A stretch of DNA of 64,000 nt from Hyphomicrobiales bacterium. GTDB taxonomy: Bacteria > Pseudomonadota > Alphaproteobacteria > Rhizobiales > Rhizobiaceae. Under the pieces are notes generated by a model. That model had not been told where the DNA came from, did not search any database, and saw only the letters and a list, made by a program, of their open reading frames with translations. Shown piece by piece: positions 60,647 through 64,000 of the stretch. Each line of letters begins with the position of its first letter. Position 1 is the first letter of the stretch. The DNA lies in NCBI GenBank assembly GCA_900473805.1, contig UCMS01000008.1, forward strand, positions 1-64,000. Direction: 5' to 3'. Position numbers and translations under genes: made by a program.

Positions 60647-63600
60647 TCAACCCGTTCCGCCGCCCAGGAAGGCTGCGATGACGGCCGCGACCTGATCGGA
60701 ATTCATCGCTCCCATCTGGTGATCCATGAGTGCGCCCAACTGGGTGCTGGAGAGATGGGTGATGTCGTCCGTCGAAAGGCCGGCAATGCCGCTTTGACTG
60801 AAGGCGGCGATATCTTCGGCAGAGAAGGTCGCGAGATCTTCCTGTTCCAGCGCCGCGACCTGGGTGGAGGTGAGTGCTGCAACCTGCCCTGGCTTCAACA
60901 CCTCCGCCTGCGCCGTGCTCAGGGCGGCAATCACCTGCGTGCTCAACCCGGCGATGGCGCTGGAACTCAAGGCCGCGATCTTCTCCGTCGAGAGCAGGGC
61001 GATGTCGTCGGTTCCGAGACCGGCAGCCTGGACAGCGCCCATGGCTCCGATCTGGGCCAGAGAAAGAGCCGCCACCTGGGCCGTGCTCATTGCCGCCATC
61101 TGATTGTAGGTCAGACCTGCAATCTGGCCTGTCGACAGTCCTGCAATATCACCGGTGGAGAGGGCAGCAATAACTGCCGTCGACAGTCCCTTGATGGCCG
61201 TCGCACCGATTGCCGCCAGATCGCCGGGCGACAGCGCGGCGAGATCCTGGGTGTCAAGGCCGGCAAGACCATTCGCGCTCAGGGCGGCAATCTGCGTCGA
61301 CGAGAAGGCTGCGACTTGATCCACGCTCAACGCTGCGACCTGAGCGCTGGACAGACCCGACACGCTCGCCGTGCTCAAGGCTGCGACCGCACTCGTGGTC
61401 AGGCCGGCGATAAAATCGGTCGAAAGGCCGGCGATCCCCGCCGAACTGATTGCGGCAATTTCGGCGGCGGAAAAGCCTTCCAGATCCGAAATGCTGAGAC
61501 CGGACAGAGCGCCGGAACTCAGCGCCGCAATCTGGGAAATCGACAGGGCGGCAATCTGCTCGACGCTCAAGGCGGCCATCTGCGTACCGGTCAGACCCGC
61601 GATCCCTGTCGCACTGATTGCGGCAATCTGGGCGGTCGAGAACGATCCGAGATCGTCCGTACCCAGGGATTCGATCTGGCGCGAGGTCAAGGCCGCGACC
61701 TGTGTCGTGCTCAGCGAGTCGATCTGCTCCGAGCTCAACGCGGCCAGCTGCGTGGTGCTCAGGGCCGCGACGGCAGCTGTACTCAGGGCACCGACCTGCG
61801 CCGGCGTGAGGCTCGCAATCATCGTGGTCGACATTCCCTCCATCGCGCCGGCGCTGATCGCAGCGATGTCGGCAGAGGAGAAGACGTCGAGATCATCGGT
61901 GCCGAGCACCGCGATCTGGCGCGAGGCGAGAGCGGCAACCTGCTTGGGGGTGAGCGCTTCGATCTGATCGATACTCATGGCAGTAATCTGCGCCGTCGAC
62001 AGACCGGCGATACCGGTCGCTCCAAGCGCTGCGATCTGATTCGTGGAGAAGGCTGCGATCATGGCCGTCGACAGACCGGAAATGGCGGACGAACTGATGG
62101 CAGCCATGTCGGCGGTCGAGAAGGTCTCGATGGCGTCGATTGTCAAGACGGCAATCTGCGCCGAGGTGAGAACCGCCACCTGCCCCGACGTAAAGGCTTC
62201 GATCTGATCGATGCTCAAGGCCGCGATCTGTGCGGTCGAGAGGTTGGCGACACCAGCTGTGGCGAGAGATGCGATCTTGGCGGTCGAGAGCACCGCGAGG
62301 TCATCGGTTCCCAAGGCTGCGATTTGCCGCGAGCCGAGTGCTGCGACCTGGAGGGTGGTCAGCGCCTCGACCTGCAGGGTGCTCAAAGCCGCAATCTGCG
62401 CTGTCGACAGACCGCTGACCCCTCCGGTGCCGAGGGCAGCAATCTGTTCGGTCGAAAGCGAGGCAATGGTACCCGTCGAGAAACCGGTCACCGCGCTTGA
62501 GCTGATTGAGGCGATGTCGGCGGTCGAGAACATGTCGAGATCATCCGTCGTGAGAACGGAGATCTGGGCCGAGGTCAGAGCGGCCACCTGAGCCGTGGTC
62601 AGCGCCTCCATCTGCTCGGAACTCAAAGCGACGAACTGCGTGGTGGTCAGCGCATTGATGGCAGCGGTGCTCAATGCAGCGACTTGCGCTGTGGTCAAGG
62701 CGGACAGATCGTCGGTTCCCAGCACCGCGATCTGACGGGTTGTGAGAGCAGCAACCTGATCCGTGCTCATCGCACCGATCTGCAGCGTGCCCAAAGCGCT
62801 TATCTGAAGCGTTGAGAGACCCGACATCGCAGCTGCGCTGAATGCCGAGATCTGGTCGGGGGAAAGCGCGACGAGCACCGCGGTCGGAATGCCCGCAATC
62901 GCCCCCGTCGCGATTGCCGCGAGATCGGCATCGCTGAAGACACCGAAATCGGCCGTGTCGAAGGCTGCGATCTGGGTTGAGCTTAAGGCGGCGATCTGGC
63001 CTGGGGTCAAGGCTTCAACCTGATCCGACAGAAGCGCCTGTATTTGTGTGGCCGACAGTCCCGCCACACCCGTGGCGCTGATGGCGGCAATCTGTTCGGT
63101 CGACAGGACTGCCAGGTCATCTGTGCCGAGAACACCGATTTGGCGCGAGCCAAGCGCAGCGATCTGAGCCGTCGTCAAGGTATCGACCTGTGCGACACTC
63201 AGGGCTGCGACCTGGACGGTGGACAAACCGGCGACCACACCGGTGCTCAGCGCCATGATCTGGTCGGCAGAGAGAGCCGCGATCAGTCCGTTCGACAAGC
63301 CCGCGACGGCGGCCGTGTTGATTGCGGCGATGTCTGCGGTGGAGAAGACGGCGATGTCGTCGGACCCGAGTGCTGCAAGCTGGCGCGAGCTGAGAGCGGC
63401 GACCTGAGCCGTGGTCAGGGCTTCCACCTGACCGGTGCTCAAAGCGCCGATCAGGGCCGTGGACAGACCAGCAACGCCTTGGGCACTGATGGCAGCAATC
63501 TGCGTGGTGGAGAATGCGGCGATGCTCGTGGTTGTGATGGCCGCGATCTGGCCGGAACTCAGCGCTGCAATCTGCGCGGTGGTCAATTCCGCGACCTGGG

Positions 63601-64000
63601 CCGGCGTGAGGCCACTCAATTGGGTGGTCGACAGACCGCCGACGCCGCCAGCACTGAAGGCTGCGAGCTGGTCTGCCGAGAGTGCACCGATCAACTCCGA
63701 TGTCATGCCCGTCACAGCACTGGCACTGATGGCCGCGATATCGGCGGTCGAGAAGACTGCGATGTCATCCGTTCCAAGCGCGGCTATCTGTTTCGAGCTG
63801 AGCGCAGCGACCTGGGCCGTCGTCAAGGCTTCCACCTGGACCGTGTTCAATGCCACGATCTGCGTTGTGGAGAGGCCGCTGATGCCTGCAGCTGTGAGTG
63901 CCATGACCTGTCCCGTGGACAGTAGCGCGATCTTGTCAGTGCCGAGCGCTGCCACCTGAGACGAGGAGAGTGCTGCGATCTGCGGCGAGTTCAGAGCGGC
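60647..64000 (-). CDS. Giant octapeptide-repeat protein (3' part; N-terminus outside the window)
   Basis: 1117 codons are visible and the frame stays open to the window edge. Apart from the last ~14 residues (VAAVIAAFLGGGTG), the whole sequence is unbroken octapeptides of the form [IV]-A-A-L-[ST]-T-A-Q: I/V/L at position 1, L/F/I/M at 4, S/T/G at 5, Q/D/G/A at 8. I count 136 full octads from residue V (codon 63955) plus two more at the edge. S/T-x-x-Q is a helix N-capping-box pattern, so each octad could be a short helical turn in a solenoid. No Cys and almost no aromatic residues are present. I do not recognise a named family. The likely location is the cell surface or secreted, but no signal is visible. 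Confidence 0.75.
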   Translation of the reverse strand, partial: AALNSPQIAALSSSQVAALGTDKIALLSTGQVMALTAAGISGLSTTQIVALNTVQVEALTTAQVAALSSKQIAALGTDDIAVFSTADIAAISASAVTGMTSELIGALSADQLAAFSAGGVGGLSTTQLSGLTPAQVAELTTAQIAALSSGQIAAITTTSIAAFSTTQIAAISAQGVAGLSTALIGALSTGQVEALTTAQVAALSSRQLAALGSDDIAVFSTADIAAINTAAVAGLSNGLIAALSADQIMALSTGVVAGLSTVQVAALSVAQVDTLTTAQIAALGSRQIGVLGTDDLAVLSTEQIAAISATGVAGLSATQIQALLSDQVEALTPGQIAALSSTQIAAFDTADFGVFSDADLAAIATGAIAGIPTAVLVALSPDQISAFSAAAMSGLSTLQISALGTLQIGAMSTDQVAALTTRQIAVLGTDDLSALTTAQVAALSTAAINALTTTQFVALSSEQMEALTTAQVAALTSAQISVLTTDDLDMFSTADIASISSSAVTGFSTGTIASLSTEQIAALGTGGVSGLSTAQIAALSTLQVEALTTLQVAALGSRQIAALGTDDLAVLSTAKIASLATAGVANLSTAQIAALSIDQIEAFTSGQVAVLTSAQIAVLTIDAIETFSTADMAAISSSAISGLSTAMIAAFSTNQIAALGATGIAGLSTAQITAMSIDQIEALTPKQVAALASRQIAVLGTDDLDVFSSADIAAISAGAMEGMSTTMIASLTPAQVGALSTAAVAALSTTQLAALSSEQIDSLSTTQVAALTSRQIESLGTDDLGSFSTAQIAAISATGIAGLTGTQMAALSVEQIAALSISQIAALSSGALSGLSISDLEGFSAAEIAAISSAGIAGLSTDFIAGLTTSAVAALSTASVSGLSSAQVAALSVDQVAAFSSTQIAALSANGLAGLDTQDLAALSPGDLAAIGATAIKGLSTAVIAALSTGDIAGLSTGQIAGLTYNQMAAMSTAQVAALSLAQIGAMGAVQAAGLGTDDIALLSTEKIAALSSSAIAGLSTQVIAALSTAQAEVLKPGQVAALTSTQVAALEQEDLATFSAEDIAAFSQSGIAGLSTDDITHLSSTQLGALMDHQMGAMNSDQVAAVIAAFLGGGTG
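60690..64000 (-). repeat. 24-bp tandem coding repeat with alternating 7- and 10-unit blocks
   Basis: DNA period 24 bp, no insertions. Counting octads from 63955, GTDD-type units (or degenerate TTTS, DTAD, TTDD, TIDA, ISD, TQD, QED) occur at numbers 1, 8, 18, 25, 35, 42, 52, 59, 69, 76, 86, 96, 103, 113, 123, 130. Steps are 7,10,7,10,7,10,7,10,7,10,10,7,10,10,7. Each block starts GTDD, then FSTAD, IAAIS, xGLST, ALSxxQ; the 10-unit block adds a three-octad insert (AGG/GLSTTQ/LTPAQ type) before the closing LTTAQ and SSxQ units. Confidence 0.85.

Noticed and set aside
60719-62500. Long open frame on the plus strand (593 codons) opposite the octapeptide gene, also 63044-63925
   Set aside because: It is the mirror of the repeat and lacks a ribosome site; its Arg/Gly/Asp-rich product is what antisense of this repeat gives.
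60690-64000. Regular 24-bp repeats could suggest a CRISPR array or a minisatellite
   Set aside because: There are no unique spacers between repeats; the period is exactly eight codons throughout an open frame, so it is a coding repeat.
60690-64000. Units such as LTPAQV recall TAL-effector repeats
   Set aside because: The period is 8, not about 34 residues, and there is no repeat-variable diresidue pattern. The resemblance is limited to a common helix-start motif.
1-64000. Insertion sequences, integrases, attachment sites or tRNA genes marking a genomic island
   Set aside because: I found no transposase, integrase or tRNA in the window, so island status remains only an impression from gene content.

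Overview
The window reads as an accessory region of an alphaproteobacterium of the Rhizobiales, most likely Rhizobiaceae (Agrobacterium/Rhizobium/Shinella-like). The basis is the gene content: nirK-nirV-nnrR-pseudoazurin with norEFCBQD, soc/frl-type Amadori-compound genes, ribose-type sugar ABC operons under SorC control, an XapX protein and many ABC transporters. It has GC-rich coding sequence, tightly packed operons, GTG/TTG starts, and no tRNA, rRNA or housekeeping genes. A secondary replicon or genomic island is an inference.

Layout. (1) 0.4-9.8 kb: an AfuA/FbpA-type ABC importer with two paralogous binding proteins, a fused double permease, an ATPase and an inositol-monophosphatase-like phosphatase, divergent from an OmpR-type response regulator and its histidine kinase. 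(2) 10.0-15.0 kb: a giant pseudokinase/AAA/TPR-like/GAF/histidine-kinase protein. (3) 15.2-22.5 kb: an AraC regulator followed by an operon of isochorismatase-like hydrolase, XapX, YtcJ-like amidohydrolase, DoxX, an exported alpha/beta hydrolase and an MFS_3 exporter. (4) 22.5-26.3 kb: a FixJ-type regulator with a lone receiver, a short AraC regulator, dps and two small secreted proteins. (5) 26.4-37.8 kb: a sugar or polyol catabolic island: glycerate 2-kinase, two SDR dehydrogenases, SorC regulator, FGGY kinase, two-subunit transketolase and a ribose-type ABC importer, with three matching operator-like sites. The kinase plus split transketolase resembles the apulose branch of D-apiose catabolism. 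(6) 38.0-38.9 kb: FMN riboswitch and ribB. (7) 38.9-51.8 kb: a denitrification block: pseudoazurin, NnrR-type regulator, nirV, nirK, two DUF2249 proteins, norD-Q-B-C-F-E, a 51-aa membrane protein, a hemerythrin-like protein, nnrS and a small HTH protein. Six TTG-N8-CAA boxes lie in its promoters. No nosZ or nitrate reductase is present. (8) 52.1-59.0 kb: an Amadori-compound locus: amino-acid-type binding protein, FAD amine oxidoreductase, permease (no ATPase), EamA transporter, GntR/UTRA regulator, FrlB-like deglycase and FrlD-like kinase, with matching 11-bp operators. (9) 59.0-60.0 kb: a GlxA-family regulator. (10) 60.3-64.0 kb: a 67-aa protein, then the 3' part of a giant protein made entirely of octapeptide repeats, running off the window.

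The most novel signal is the last gene. At least 137 octapeptides run without a break, and they are arranged in a higher-order pattern of alternating 7- and 10-octad blocks.
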